Positions 27,395 to 35,811 of a stretch of DNA of 64,000 bases are shown here, piece after piece (positions within the stretch are counted from its first letter, which is position 1; each line of letters starts with the position of its first letter). The stretch is from Streptomyces camponoticapitis (GTDB lineage Bacteria; Actinomycetota; Actinomycetes; Streptomycetales; Streptomycetaceae): assembly GCF_014646115.1 (NCBI RefSeq), contig NZ_BMMV01000007.1, positions 307,852-371,851 on the forward strand, read 5' to 3'. The translations under genes and the position numbers were made by a program. The notes beneath the pieces are model-generated. The model saw only the letters and a program-made list of their open reading frames with translations. It was not told the origin of the DNA and made no database searches.

Positions 27395-27919
27395 ATGGAA
27401 ATGAAATCACCCCAGGTGCGGCTGGAGCCATGGTCGGAGGGGGATCTCGGGCTCCTGCGCGCGGCGAACGCGCCTGAGCTGATGGAGCATCTCGGCGGCC
27501 CCGAGACGGAGGAGCAGGTGCTGGCCAGGCATCTGAGGTACGTCGCGCTGAGCGCCGACCGGACGGGCAAGGGGCGGATGTTCCGGATCGTCCTGCTGCC
27601 GGGCGGTGAGGCGGTGGGGAACACCGGCTTCTGGGAGAGCGCCTGGCGGGGGCAGGACGTGTACGAGACGGGCTGGGGGGTGCTCGGCGAGTTCCAGGGG
27701 CGGGGACTGGCGGCGGCCGCGACGAGGGCGGTGGTGGAGCGGGCGCGGGCGGAGCGCGAGCACCGCTTTCTGATGGCGTTCCCCTCGGTCGGCAACGGAG
27801 CGTCGAACGCGGTGTGCCGCAAGGTGGGTTTCGAGCTGCTCGGGGAGAGCGACTTCGAATATCCGGTCGGCCACACGATGCGGTGCAACGAGTGGCGGCT
27901 CGACCTCGAAGCGGAGTGA
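27395..27919 (+). CDS. GNAT family N-acetyltransferase
   Basis: This 174-residue protein has GNAT motif A around VLGEFQGRGLAAAATRAVVE (acetyl-CoA binding Q/RxxGxG/A) and motif B around SVGNGASNAVCRKVGFELLG. The acceptor substrate is unknown. There is no clear ribosome site before ATG 27395, so the transcript may be leaderless. Confidence 0.85.
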   Translation: MEMKSPQVRLEPWSEGDLGLLRAANAPELMEHLGGPETEEQVLARHLRYVALSADRTGKGRMFRIVLLPGGEAVGNTGFWESAWRGQDVYETGWGVLGEFQGRGLAAAATRAVVERARAEREHRFLMAFPSVGNGASNAVCRKVGFELLGESDFEYPVGHTMRCNEWRLDLEAE

Positions 27920-27988
27920 AGCGGATCTCGTGCCCGGCCCGCGCGGAAAGCTCTGGCCCGCCTCCCCGCCCGGTGTCATGCTGACGAG

Positions 27989-28723
27989 GTGAACGGACCG
28001 GAGATCCACCTCACCTTCGCCCCTGAGCTGCACGTCTTCGTCCCGGCCGGGCGGCGCGGCGGGCGTACCACCGTGCCCACGGACGGCTCGTCCACGCTCG
28101 GCCATGTCGTCGAATCCCTCGGTGTCCCGCTCACCGAGGCCGGTCGACTTCTCGTGGACGGACGCCCGGTGGCCACGTCGCACATCCCGGCGGCGGGCGA
28201 GTCGGTGGAGGTACGGGCGGTGGTCCGGCCGCAGCGCGTACCGGGGGCGCCGCTGCGCTTCCTCCTGGACGTCCACCTCGGCACCCTCGCGCGCCGGATG
28301 CGGCTGCTGGGCGTCGACGCGGCGTACGAGAGCGAGGACATCGGCGATCCGGCGCTGGCCGCGCTCTCGGCGAAGGAGCGGCGCGTTCTGCTCTCGCGCG
28401 ACCGGGGACTGCTGCGGCGCAGGGAGATCTGGGCGGGGGCGTACATCTACAGCGACCGCACGGACGACCAGCTCCGGGACGTACTGGAGCGGTTCGCGCC
28501 CGTGCTCGCCCCGTGGACCCGCTGTACGGCCTGCAACGGCGCGCTGGGGCCCGCCGACAAGGACTCGGTCGAGGGCCGGCTCAAGGAGGGCACCCAGCGT
28601 ACGTACGACGTGTTCGCGCAGTGCACGGAGTGCGGCAAGGTCTACTGGCGCGGCGCGCACCACACGCGCCTTGCGGCGATCGTCGACGAGGCCGTACGTG
28701 AATTCGGCGGCGCGGCGGCCTAG
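27989..28723 (+). CDS. Mut7-C RNase domain protein with ubiquitin-like N-terminus
   Basis: This 244-residue protein joins a ubiquitin/MoaD-like N-terminal domain (about 1-85, VVESLGVPLTEAGRLLVDG) to a C-terminal Mut7-C PIN-like RNase domain. The latter has FLLDVHLGTLARRMRLLGVD and acidic residues ESEDIGDPAL and LLSRDRGLL. A zinc ribbon (CTACNG and CTECGK) follows. The family is predicted to be a nuclease; its substrate is unknown. The start is GTG. Confidence 0.88.
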   Translation: MNGPEIHLTFAPELHVFVPAGRRGGRTTVPTDGSSTLGHVVESLGVPLTEAGRLLVDGRPVATSHIPAAGESVEVRAVVRPQRVPGAPLRFLLDVHLGTLARRMRLLGVDAAYESEDIGDPALAALSAKERRVLLSRDRGLLRRREIWAGAYIYSDRTDDQLRDVLERFAPVLAPWTRCTACNGALGPADKDSVEGRLKEGTQRTYDVFAQCTECGKVYWRGAHHTRLAAIVDEAVREFGGAAA

Positions 28724-28753
28724 TCGACGGGTCTTCGGCGCGGCTGTCGGGCC

Positions 28754-29299
28754 TCAGTAGACGTACAGGTCGCCGGTGGCCGGGACGAGCACATGGTGCT
28801 TGTCGTTGTCCGGGTTGTGGTCGTCGGCGCCGCCGTTCCACACGGTCGAGATGTCCACGGAGACCTCGGCGGGATCACCGACCGTCCGCAGGTCGAGCAG
28901 GACCTCGCTGTCCCGCCCGTCCGCCCGCAGCTCGCCCGCCCGGCAGTACACGACCTGGTTCCCGCCCCACAGACAGGCGTCCGGCAGTTTCTGTCCGAAG
29001 GCCAGCGGTACGGAGAAGCCCAGCCGGGCGGTCGCGCCGGCCAGGCCCGAGGGACCGTGGTTGCCGGTCGAGAGCCGTACGGCGAGGCGTCCGCCCCACA
29101 GGGAGATATGCCCGTGGTGGGCCACGTCGGCCTCTACCGGTCCCTGTTCCCCGGGCGCACCGGCGTCCGGCTCCGCGCCCGGCCCCGTACGCGTACCGGA
29201 ATCCGCGGCCGCCTCCATGCCCGAGCCCGGCATCGTGCCCAACGACACGGCCACGGCCGCGGTCGACACCACCAACATCACCTTACGCATTGCTCCCAT
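28754..29299 (-). CDS. Secreted hypothetical protein
   Basis: The N-terminus (MGAMRKVMLVVSTAAVAVSL) is a signal peptide. The mature part has an acidic Gly/Pro-rich segment and then a beta-rich domain (HISLWGGRLAVRLSTGNHGP, VSVDISTVWNGG) with two cysteines (CLWGGNQVVYC). An alternative ATG lies at 29290. It looks like a small extracellular beta-sandwich domain. No family is recognised. Confidence 0.65.
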   Translation of the reverse strand: MGAMRKVMLVVSTAAVAVSLGTMPGSGMEAAADSGTRTGPGAEPDAGAPGEQGPVEADVAHHGHISLWGGRLAVRLSTGNHGPSGLAGATARLGFSVPLAFGQKLPDACLWGGNQVVYCRAGELRADGRDSEVLLDLRTVGDPAEVSVDISTVWNGGADDHNPDNDKHHVLVPATGDLYVY

Positions 29300-29385
29300 A
29301 ATCTGACGATATCGACTTATCACCTCATATCTGACCAACGGTCACTGTGTCGATCCGTCTTCCACCCGCATGGCAGCCTGGTCCC

Positions 29386-29721
29386 ATGCTCGTGGCCCGC
29401 TCCGTCGCCCTCTTCGCCGTCGCCGCACTCTTCGAGATCGGCGGTGCCTGGCTCGTCTGGCAGGGCGTACGCGAACACAAGGGCTGGATCTGGATCGGCG
29501 CCGGTGTCATCGCGCTCGGCCTGTACGGCTTCGTCGCCACTCTCCAGCCGGACGGCGAGTTCGGCCGCATCCTCGCGGCGTACGGCGGCGTCTTCGTCGC
29601 CGGTTCGATCGCGTGGGGCGTGGTCGCCGACGGCTACCGTCCCGACCGCTACGACATCATCGGCGCGCTGATCTGCCTCGTCGGCATGGCCGTCCTGATC
29701 TATGCCCCGCGCGATCACTGA
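29386..29721 (+). CDS. YnfA/UPF0060 family membrane protein
   Basis: This 111-residue protein has four hydrophobic segments and the family signatures [30 protein letters not shown] and [15 protein letters not shown]. It belongs to the DMT-like UPF0060 group, sometimes tied to small-molecule efflux. The function is not established here. Confidence 0.9.
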   Translation: MLVARSVALFAVAALFEIGGAWLVWQGVREHKGWIWIGAGVIALGLYGFVATLQPDGEFGRILAAYGGVFVAGSIAWGVVADGYRPDRYDIIGALICLVGMAVLIYAPRDH

Positions 29722-29787
29722 CCCGCGCCGCCTGCCTATCCTGGCGGGACAAGTCGATCAGTCGCCCACACGCGCGAGGAGCACGCC

Positions 29788-30564
29788 ATGACCGTCGCCG
29801 GTACCCCCACCGCCGTCGTCACCGGAGCGAGCAGCGGCATCGGAGCCGCCACCGCCCGCCAACTCGCGGCCGCGGGCCACCACGTCGTCCTGACCGCCCG
29901 CCGCAAGGACCGTATCGAGGCGCTGGCCGCCGAGATCAACGCGGCCGGGCACTCCGCCACCGCCCATGTCCTCGACGTCACCGACCGCGCGGCCGTGGAC
30001 GCCTTCGCCGCCGAACTCGGCCGTCTCCCGTCCGTCGACGTGCTGGTCGCCAACGCGGGCGGCGCGCTCGGCGCCGACCCGGTCGCCAGCGGCGACCCGG
30101 ACGACTGGCGGCAGATGTACGAGACGAACGTCATCGGCACCCTCCACACCACCCAGGCCCTGCTCCCCGCCCTCACCGCGAGCGGCAACGGCACGGTGGT
30201 GATCCTCTCCTCGACCGCCGGTTTCGCCACGTACGAGGGCGGCGGCGGTTACGTCGCGGCCAAGCACGCCGAGCACGTCCTGGCCGAGACCCTGCGCCTG
30301 GAGATCGTCGGCACACCGGTCCGCGTCATCGAGGTGGCGCCGGGCATGGTCAAGACGGAGGGGTTCGCCACCACGCGCTTCCGCGGGGACACCGAGCGGG
30401 CGGCGAAGGTGTACGAGGGGGTCGCCGAGCCGCTCAGCGCGGACGACGTGGCGGACACCATCACCTGGGCGGTCACGCGTCCCCACCACGTGAACATCGA
30501 CCTGCTGGTGGTCCGTCCCCGGGCGCAGGCCTCCAACACCAAGGTCCACAGGGAGCTTTCATGA
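29788..30564 (+). CDS. SDR family NAD(P)-dependent oxidoreductase
   Basis: This 258-residue short-chain dehydrogenase has the cofactor motif TGASSGIGAATA, NAGG, the serine in VILSSTAGF, and the catalytic YxxxK as YVAAK. The basic ARRKDR after the second strand suggests NADPH. AGGAG lies six bases before the ATG. The stop overlaps the next small gene by 4 bases. Confidence 0.92.
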   Translation: MTVAGTPTAVVTGASSGIGAATARQLAAAGHHVVLTARRKDRIEALAAEINAAGHSATAHVLDVTDRAAVDAFAAELGRLPSVDVLVANAGGALGADPVASGDPDDWRQMYETNVIGTLHTTQALLPALTASGNGTVVILSSTAGFATYEGGGGYVAAKHAEHVLAETLRLEIVGTPVRVIEVAPGMVKTEGFATTRFRGDTERAAKVYEGVAEPLSADDVADTITWAVTRPHHVNIDLLVVRPRAQASNTKVHRELS

Positions 30565-30812
30565 CCGACGGCCCCGGGCCCGGCCCGGGTTCCGGCGTGC
30601 CCCACGACGCCCGCGGCGACGCGGCCGTCCGCCGGGCGAGCGCGGCACTGGAGACGTACACCCTCTCCGGCGACGGCTGGCGCCGCGGCCCCGGCGAAAC
30701 GCTCACGCGCGTCCTGGCGGACCTGCTGCACTGGTCCGACGACACCCAGCGCGACTTCGACCAGGCGATGTCACGGGCACGCGCCCTGCACGCGGCGGAG
30801 CGGCGCGGCTGA
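30561..30812 (+). CDS. Small hypothetical protein coupled to the SDR gene
   Basis: This 83-residue soluble protein has a Gly/Pro-rich start and a helical C-terminal half (RVLADLLHWSDDTQRDFDQA). Its ATG overlaps the SDR stop (ATGA). No family is named with confidence. Its stop codon lies at the edge of the 100-bp inverted repeat. Confidence 0.7.
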   Translation: MTDGPGPGPGSGVPHDARGDAAVRRASAALETYTLSGDGWRRGPGETLTRVLADLLHWSDDTQRDFDQAMSRARALHAAERRG

Positions 30813-30910
30813 GGGCTGTCCCGTAATCCGCGGTGGATCGGCGCACGGCGTCGGCGCGGCGAGGTGCCGTAGCCGACGTCGAGCCCGCGGGGGATCACGG
30901 GACAGCCCTC
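30811..30910. repeat. 100-bp inverted repeat filling a convergent intergenic gap
   Basis: The ends GAGGGCTGTCCCGTAATCC and GGATCACGGGACAGCCCTC are inverted repeats with one mismatch. The inner part also pairs (CCGCGG near 30828 with CCGCGGG near 30885, GGCGTCGGC with GCCGACGTC). It runs from the stop codon of the small plus-strand gene to the stop codon of the pentapeptide gene. It can act as a bidirectional terminator and resembles intergenic palindromes I remember from other Streptomyces genomes. Confidence 0.65.
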
Positions 30911-31724
30911 AGGGGCTGTCGACCCAGTGGGAGGGGCGTGTCAGGGCGGCCGGAAGCACGGTCGTGGCGTCGCCCCTCGCCGCGTTGAGCTGGGGCTGGG
31001 TGAGGAACAGGGCGCCGGTGAGATCGGCGCCCCGCAGGTCCGCGTCCCGGAAGTCCGCGCCGATCAGATCGGCCGTCCGCAGATCGGCGCCGCGCAGGTC
31101 GGCGGCGATCAGATACGCGCCCCGCAGATTCGCCCCCCGCAGGTCGGCGCCCTTGAGCCTGGCGCCCATCAGATCGGCGCCCCGGCGCTCCTTCCGCCTG
31201 CCGCGGACGCCCGCGCGTACGAGTTCGCTGGTGCGCAGCAGCAGTTCGTTCACGCCCGCCCGGTGACCGGCCACGTCCAGCTCCACCAGGGTCTCGGCGT
31301 CGCTCTCCGTCAGCCGCACGGTCGCGTCCAGCGCGGCCCGCAGATCGCCGTGCAGGCCCCGCGCGGGCTCCATCGTCAGGGCCTCGGTGAGGTAGCGGAG
31401 CAGTTCGTGCAGCTGACGCATCACGGGGAACGCGGCGTACATCGACCGCGCGCTCCCCGGGTCGTCCCGCCAGCTCTTCCCGCCGAAGGTCACCTGGGAG
31501 ACCTGCTGGCCGGCGCCGAAGCAGTCGTACACCGTGCAGCCCTGGAAGCCCTTGTCCCGCAGGCGGGTGTGGATGCCGCAGCGGAAGTCCGTGCGCAGAT
31601 TCGAGCAGGGCTCGCCCGCCCGCTTGTCGACGGCGAAGTCCGCCGACGCGGTGAAGGGCAGGGCGACACAGCACAGCCCGAAGCAGTTCTCGCAGTCGGC
31701 GAGCAGATTGGGTCGGTCGGACAC
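30909..31724 (-). CDS. Pentapeptide-repeat protein with N-terminal YkgJ-like cysteine motif
   Basis: This 271-residue protein begins with CENCFGLCC (C-x2-C-x3-CC). Further cysteines lie in RCGIHTRL and GCTVYDCFG, a pattern like the metal-binding YkgJ/UPF0153 motif. A helical linker follows. Pentapeptide repeats ([16 protein letters not shown], then [17 protein letters not shown]) occupy about 185-245 and should form a right-handed beta-helix. The combination suggests a metal-binding head on a beta-helix rod; its function is unknown. The stop codon is inside the inverted repeat. Confidence 0.8.
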   Translation of the reverse strand: MSDRPNLLADCENCFGLCCVALPFTASADFAVDKRAGEPCSNLRTDFRCGIHTRLRDKGFQGCTVYDCFGAGQQVSQVTFGGKSWRDDPGSARSMYAAFPVMRQLHELLRYLTEALTMEPARGLHGDLRAALDATVRLTESDAETLVELDVAGHRAGVNELLLRTSELVRAGVRGRRKERRGADLMGARLKGADLRGANLRGAYLIAADLRGADLRTADLIGADFRDADLRGADLTGALFLTQPQLNAARGDATTVLPAALTRPSHWVDSP

Positions 31725-31883
31725 GGAGCGGATCTCCCGGCTCGGACGGCAGCACTCCCGTCAGTGAACACCACACCGCGCACCGGCCGCGTACGGAGCC
31801 CGTCCGGAGCCCGTCCGGAGCGCGCCGTCCCCGCCGAGAAAATGGTTTGCCCGCCCGCCGGACCCGGTGGAACGCTCGCCGGC

Positions 31884-32432
31884 ATGACGACGCCAGTCCC
31901 CCGCGTTGACCTGCTGGTCCGCCAACTCGACATGTGCTGGGCGCTGTTCGAGTACTACCTGAAGGACCTGGACGACCGGGCATGCCTCTGGGAACCGTCC
32001 CCCGACTGCTGGACGGTCCGCCCGGACGCCGAGGGCGACTGGGTCGCCGACTGGCAGGTCCCGGAGCCCGACCCGGTCCCCAGCACCTCGATCGCCTGGC
32101 TCACCTGGCACATCGGCTTCTGGTGGACCACCACCCTCACCCACTGCTTCGGCGAGGGAGCCCCACCGCGCGAGTCCATCCACTGGCCGGGCACGACGGA
32201 GGCCACGACCGCCTGGCTGAGCTCCCTGAAGGACTCCTGGCGCACCGAACTGCTCCGGCTCACCGACGCCGACCTGGACTCGAAGGAACGCACGGCGGGG
32301 CTGCCCTGGGGAGACAACATCGAGCTGGTCCACGTCGCCAGCTGGCTGAACTTCGAACTGACGAAGAACGTCGCGGAAATCGGCCTGACCCAACGCGCCT
32401 ACGGGGCATCGACCCGGGCCGCCGGCGGTTAG
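31884..32432 (+). CDS. DinB family protein
   Basis: This 182-residue four-helix protein of the DinB/YfiT type has TWHIGFWWTTTLTHCFG, with metal-ligand-like histidines, and a C-terminal LVHVASWLNFELTKNVAEIG. Such proteins are thiol- or metal-dependent transferases, but the reaction here is unknown. It is divergent from the pentapeptide gene. Confidence 0.8.
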   Translation: MTTPVPRVDLLVRQLDMCWALFEYYLKDLDDRACLWEPSPDCWTVRPDAEGDWVADWQVPEPDPVPSTSIAWLTWHIGFWWTTTLTHCFGEGAPPRESIHWPGTTEATTAWLSSLKDSWRTELLRLTDADLDSKERTAGLPWGDNIELVHVASWLNFELTKNVAEIGLTQRAYGASTRAAGG

Positions 32433-32439
32433 CACGGCT

Positions 32440-32470
32440 GTGGCGGTGCCGCCGAACGCGGCACCGCCAC
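32440..32470. terminator. Perfect 13-bp hairpin terminator
   Basis: GTGGCGGTGCCGC and GCGGCACCGCCAC pair perfectly around CGAAC. It lies between the convergent DinB-like and rtcB genes and can serve both. Confidence 0.75.
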
Positions 32471-32487
32471 CCCCCGTACCGCCCCCG

Positions 32488-33669
32488 TCAGCCCTTGACG
32501 CACACCACCTGCTTGAGCTTCGCCACCACCTCGACCAGGTCCTTCTGCTGGTCGATGACCTTCTCGATCGGCTTGTACGCGCCCGGGATCTCGTCCACGA
32601 CGCCGGAGTCCTTACGGCACTCCACGCCCCGCGTCTGGTCCTCCAGGTCCCGCACGGAGAACTTCCGCCGCGCGGCGTTCCGGCTCATCTTGCGGCCGGC
32701 GCCGTGGGAGGCGGAGTTGAAGGACGCCTCGTTGCCCAGACCCTTCACGATGTACGACCCCGTGCCCATGGAGCCGGGGATGATCCCGTAGTCACCACTG
32801 CCGGCGCGGATCGCGCCCTTCCGGGTGACCAGCAGGTCCATCCCGTCGTACCGCTCCTCGGAGACGTAGTTGTGGTGGCAGGAGATCACGGGCTCGAAGG
32901 TGACCTTCGCCTTCTTGAACTCCTTGCGGACCACGTTCTTGAAGAGGTCCATCATCACGGCGCGGTTGTAACTCGCGTACTCCTGCGCCCAGAACAGGTC
33001 GTTGCGGTACGCCTTCATCTCCGGGGTGTCGGAGACGAAGACGGCGAGATCGCGGTCGATCAGGTCCTGGTTGTGCGGCAGGGCCTGCGCGACGCCGATG
33101 TGGAAGTCCGCCAGCTCGTTGCCGATGTTCCGGGAGCCGGAGTGCAGCATCAGCCAGACGGAACCGGTCGAATCCAGGCAGAACTCCACGAAGTGGTTTC
33201 CACCGCCGAGCGTTCCCATCTGCCTCACCGCGCGCTGCTGACGGAACTTCACCGATTCCGCGATCCCGTCGAACCGGTCCCAGAAGTCGTCCCAGCGCGC
33301 GCCGACCCCGTCGGGCTCGATCAGCTCGTCATGCATCCCGCGCCCCACCGGAATGGCCTGCTCGATCCGGGAGCGGAGGCGCGACAGGTCGCCCGGGAGG
33401 TCGTTCGACGTCAGGGACGTCTTGACCGCCGACATGCCGCAGCCGATGTCCACCCCCACCGCGGCCGGGCAGACCGCGCCCCGCATCGCGATGACCGAGC
33501 CGACCGTCGCGCCCTTGCCGAAGTGGACGTCGGGCATGACCGCCAGGCCCTTGATCCAGGGCAGCGTCGCGACGTTCCGGAGCTGCTGCATCGCGACGTC
33601 CTCGACCGAGGCGGGGTCCGTCCACATACGGATGGGGACCTTCTCACCCGGCACTTCCACGTACGACAT
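32488..33669 (-). CDS. rtcB: RtcB family RNA ligase
   Basis: This 393-residue protein is a short-form RtcB, which joins RNA 2',3'-cyclic phosphate or 3'-phosphate ends to 5'-OH ends using GTP and manganese. Metal and catalytic motifs are visible: MPDVHFGKGATVGSV, VGVDIGCGM, GTLGGGNHFVEF, HSGSRNIG and the guanylylated histidine region SHGAGR. No archease or rtcA gene is adjacent. The ATG at 33669 has GAGGA just upstream; the longer open frame upstream is not supported. Confidence 0.93.
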   Translation of the reverse strand: MSYVEVPGEKVPIRMWTDPASVEDVAMQQLRNVATLPWIKGLAVMPDVHFGKGATVGSVIAMRGAVCPAAVGVDIGCGMSAVKTSLTSNDLPGDLSRLRSRIEQAIPVGRGMHDELIEPDGVGARWDDFWDRFDGIAESVKFRQQRAVRQMGTLGGGNHFVEFCLDSTGSVWLMLHSGSRNIGNELADFHIGVAQALPHNQDLIDRDLAVFVSDTPEMKAYRNDLFWAQEYASYNRAVMMDLFKNVVRKEFKKAKVTFEPVISCHHNYVSEERYDGMDLLVTRKGAIRAGSGDYGIIPGSMGTGSYIVKGLGNEASFNSASHGAGRKMSRNAARRKFSVRDLEDQTRGVECRKDSGVVDEIPGAYKPIEKVIDQQKDLVEVVAKLKQVVCVKG

Positions 33670-33924
33670 AGTTCCTCGATTCCCCCGAAAGTCTGAAAGA
33701 GCAAAAACCGGATCCAGGACCGCCAAACCAGACAGCGGACCGGCATCCACGGCAATGCGTGAGGTAGACATTGTGTCCACCGCACGCCATGCGGCGGCAA
33801 ACCCTTTTCGCGTGAACTCGCCATGTGTGCGGAACCAGGAACCAAGCACGGCACCTGCGTAGTTCTCACCAGTGCGACCACTAGAACTCATGTCCACACC
33901 GCGTAGATAAGGAGCCCAGGGACC

Positions 33925-34755
33925 GTGCAGCGAAAGGCGTACGTACCCGGCCTGGCGGCGCTGCTCGTGACGCTCGTCGCGGGATGCACCTCCGGTACCG
34001 ACGGCGACGGCTCCGACATCGACGCCAAGGCCGGTGTCCCCACCACCTCCGTCGCGCCACCGGGCAAGTACCGCACCCTGCGTGAGCCGTGCGGGTCGGT
34101 GGACCGCGCCACGCTGCGCGATCTGCTCCCGGGTGCCGGCCAGCTCCCCGAGGACCAGCAGGAGAAGGTGCTGGGCGGCACGGCGGCCGTGACGTACGAC
34201 ACCGACCGCCGCGTCGGCTGCTCCTGGTCGGCCGACGCCCCGAGCGCCTCGCACCACCTGGTGATCGATGTCGAGCGCGTCGTGTCCTACGACCCGGCGG
34301 TGAGCGACGCCGACAAGGCGCAGGAGGTCTACGCGAAGAAGGAGGACGGCGCTTCCCTGCCGCCTCCCGTCGACGAGGACCCGGAGAGCGACCCGAGCCC
34401 GTCCGGATCGCCGTCGGGATCCCCCTCCGGATCGCCCTCGGGATCACCGTCCGCCGACAAGACCCCCAACAGCGGTACGACCACCACCCCCGGCAACACC
34501 GCGCCGCCCCCCGGACTCCAGCCCCGGCTGCTGGACAACCTCGGCGACGCGGCCTTCGTGGACGACGTCTTCGCCCCGTCCGGTTCGGCCGCCAAGCGCC
34601 GTACGGTCAGCGTGGTGTTCCGCACATCGAATGTGGTCGTGACGGTGCGGTACGCGGAGCAGCCGGCGCATCCGACGACGGTCCCCGACAGCAAGGAACT
34701 GCAGGAAAAGGCCCGGGGACTGGCCCGGAAGCTGGCCGACCAGCTCAACGAGTAG
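33925..34755 (+). CDS. DUF3558-type lipoprotein with Ser-Pro-Gly repeats
   Basis: This 276-residue exported lipoprotein has a signal ending in LLVTLVAGC. A conserved region with two cysteines (LREPCGSVDRATL and VGCSWSAD) is typical of DUF3558. A low-complexity insert of repeated SPSG units lies at about 155-178. The start is GTG 33925 with AAGGAG upstream. A second DUF3558-like gene follows. Confidence 0.78.
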   Translation: MQRKAYVPGLAALLVTLVAGCTSGTDGDGSDIDAKAGVPTTSVAPPGKYRTLREPCGSVDRATLRDLLPGAGQLPEDQQEKVLGGTAAVTYDTDRRVGCSWSADAPSASHHLVIDVERVVSYDPAVSDADKAQEVYAKKEDGASLPPPVDEDPESDPSPSGSPSGSPSGSPSGSPSADKTPNSGTTTTPGNTAPPPGLQPRLLDNLGDAAFVDDVFAPSGSAAKRRTVSVVFRTSNVVVTVRYAEQPAHPTTVPDSKELQEKARGLARKLADQLNE

Positions 34756-34900
34756 GGGCGGGCCGAGGGACCGCGGCCGCGTTCCCGCCCGGCGCCCCCG
34801 CGGCTCCGAGTCGGCCGCCCGGGCCCTGAGTCGCGCCCCGGGCGGCTACCGTGGCCGATCGGACCGTATGACTGCCGACTGAAGGAACACTGAAGGAACC

Positions 34901-35632
34901 ATGCAGCGATCAGCCCCGCGACCCAGCCGCTCCCGCACCCGCACCCGCGTACGCATGCTCGCCTGCGCGGCCGTCCCGGTGATGATCGTCGCCGCGGGCT
35001 GCTCGTCCGACTCCGACGGCGGCGGTGACGCGGACAAGCCCGCCGCCACCGCCTCGAAGGCCGCGCCGAAGGTCGCCCCGGCGAAGTTCACGACGCTGCC
35101 GGCCGACCCGTGCAAGTCGATCGCCGCGAAGACGATCACGGACCTGGTGCCCAAGGCGAAGGACAAGTCGGGCTCGGCGGGGAAGTCCTCGGACATCACG
35201 ACGCGCGGCAGCTGCTCGTGGAACGGGCTGGACGACAACGGCGTCAAGGGCTCGCAGTACCGCTGGCTGGACATCTCCCTGATGCGGTACGACTCCGAGG
35301 AGGGTCTCGGCTCCGGCCAGGACCGCGCCGCGGACTACTACAAGAAGGAAGTCGCCAAGGCGCGCGCCACCCAGGGCGCGAAGGGCATGAAGGCTGCCCC
35401 GGCCGCGGGCGTCGGCACCGAGGCGACGGCGGTCACCTACAGCGTGACGAAGACGGGCGAGTCCTTCGGCTACGCGACGGTCGTCGCGCGCTCCGAGAAC
35501 GTGGTGATCACGCTCACGTACAACGGCGCGGGTTACGCGGGCGCGAAGTCCCCCGCGGCCTCGGACCTGGTGAAGGGCGCGACGAAGGCGACGAAGGAAG
35601 CGGTGGCGGCCGTTCCGGCGGCGACGGAGTAG
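34901..35632 (+). CDS. DUF3558-type lipoprotein
   Basis: This 243-residue lipoprotein has an Arg-rich N-region, hydrophobic core and lipobox IVAAGC. The mature domain has DPCKSI and GSCSWNG, the cysteine pair seen in the preceding paralogue. The C-terminal half carries ENVVITLTYNGAGY, matching VVVTVRY of the neighbour. The tandem arrangement suggests duplication. Confidence 0.8.
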   Translation: MQRSAPRPSRSRTRTRVRMLACAAVPVMIVAAGCSSDSDGGGDADKPAATASKAAPKVAPAKFTTLPADPCKSIAAKTITDLVPKAKDKSGSAGKSSDITTRGSCSWNGLDDNGVKGSQYRWLDISLMRYDSEEGLGSGQDRAADYYKKEVAKARATQGAKGMKAAPAAGVGTEATAVTYSVTKTGESFGYATVVARSENVVITLTYNGAGYAGAKSPAASDLVKGATKATKEAVAAVPAATE

Positions 35633-35811
35633 ACCGTTCCGGGGCGGGGACCCCGGCGCCGCCGGGCTCATACGGCGATTGAGGACAAACAGCCCACCAC
35701 GTGCCCGTTCCCGCCTCAACTCCGGGCCGCGCAAGGCTCCCTGCGCCACAGCACCCGTACACATGTGCCAGGCTGTGCCCCGCCAGACAACCAGGACGGG
35801 AGGGGCAACGG

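Noticed and set aside
34380..34455. Tandem GGATCGCCGTC-type repeats.
   Set aside because: They encode the SPSG linker of a lipoprotein and are ordinary low-complexity coding sequence, not a CRISPR or regulatory array.
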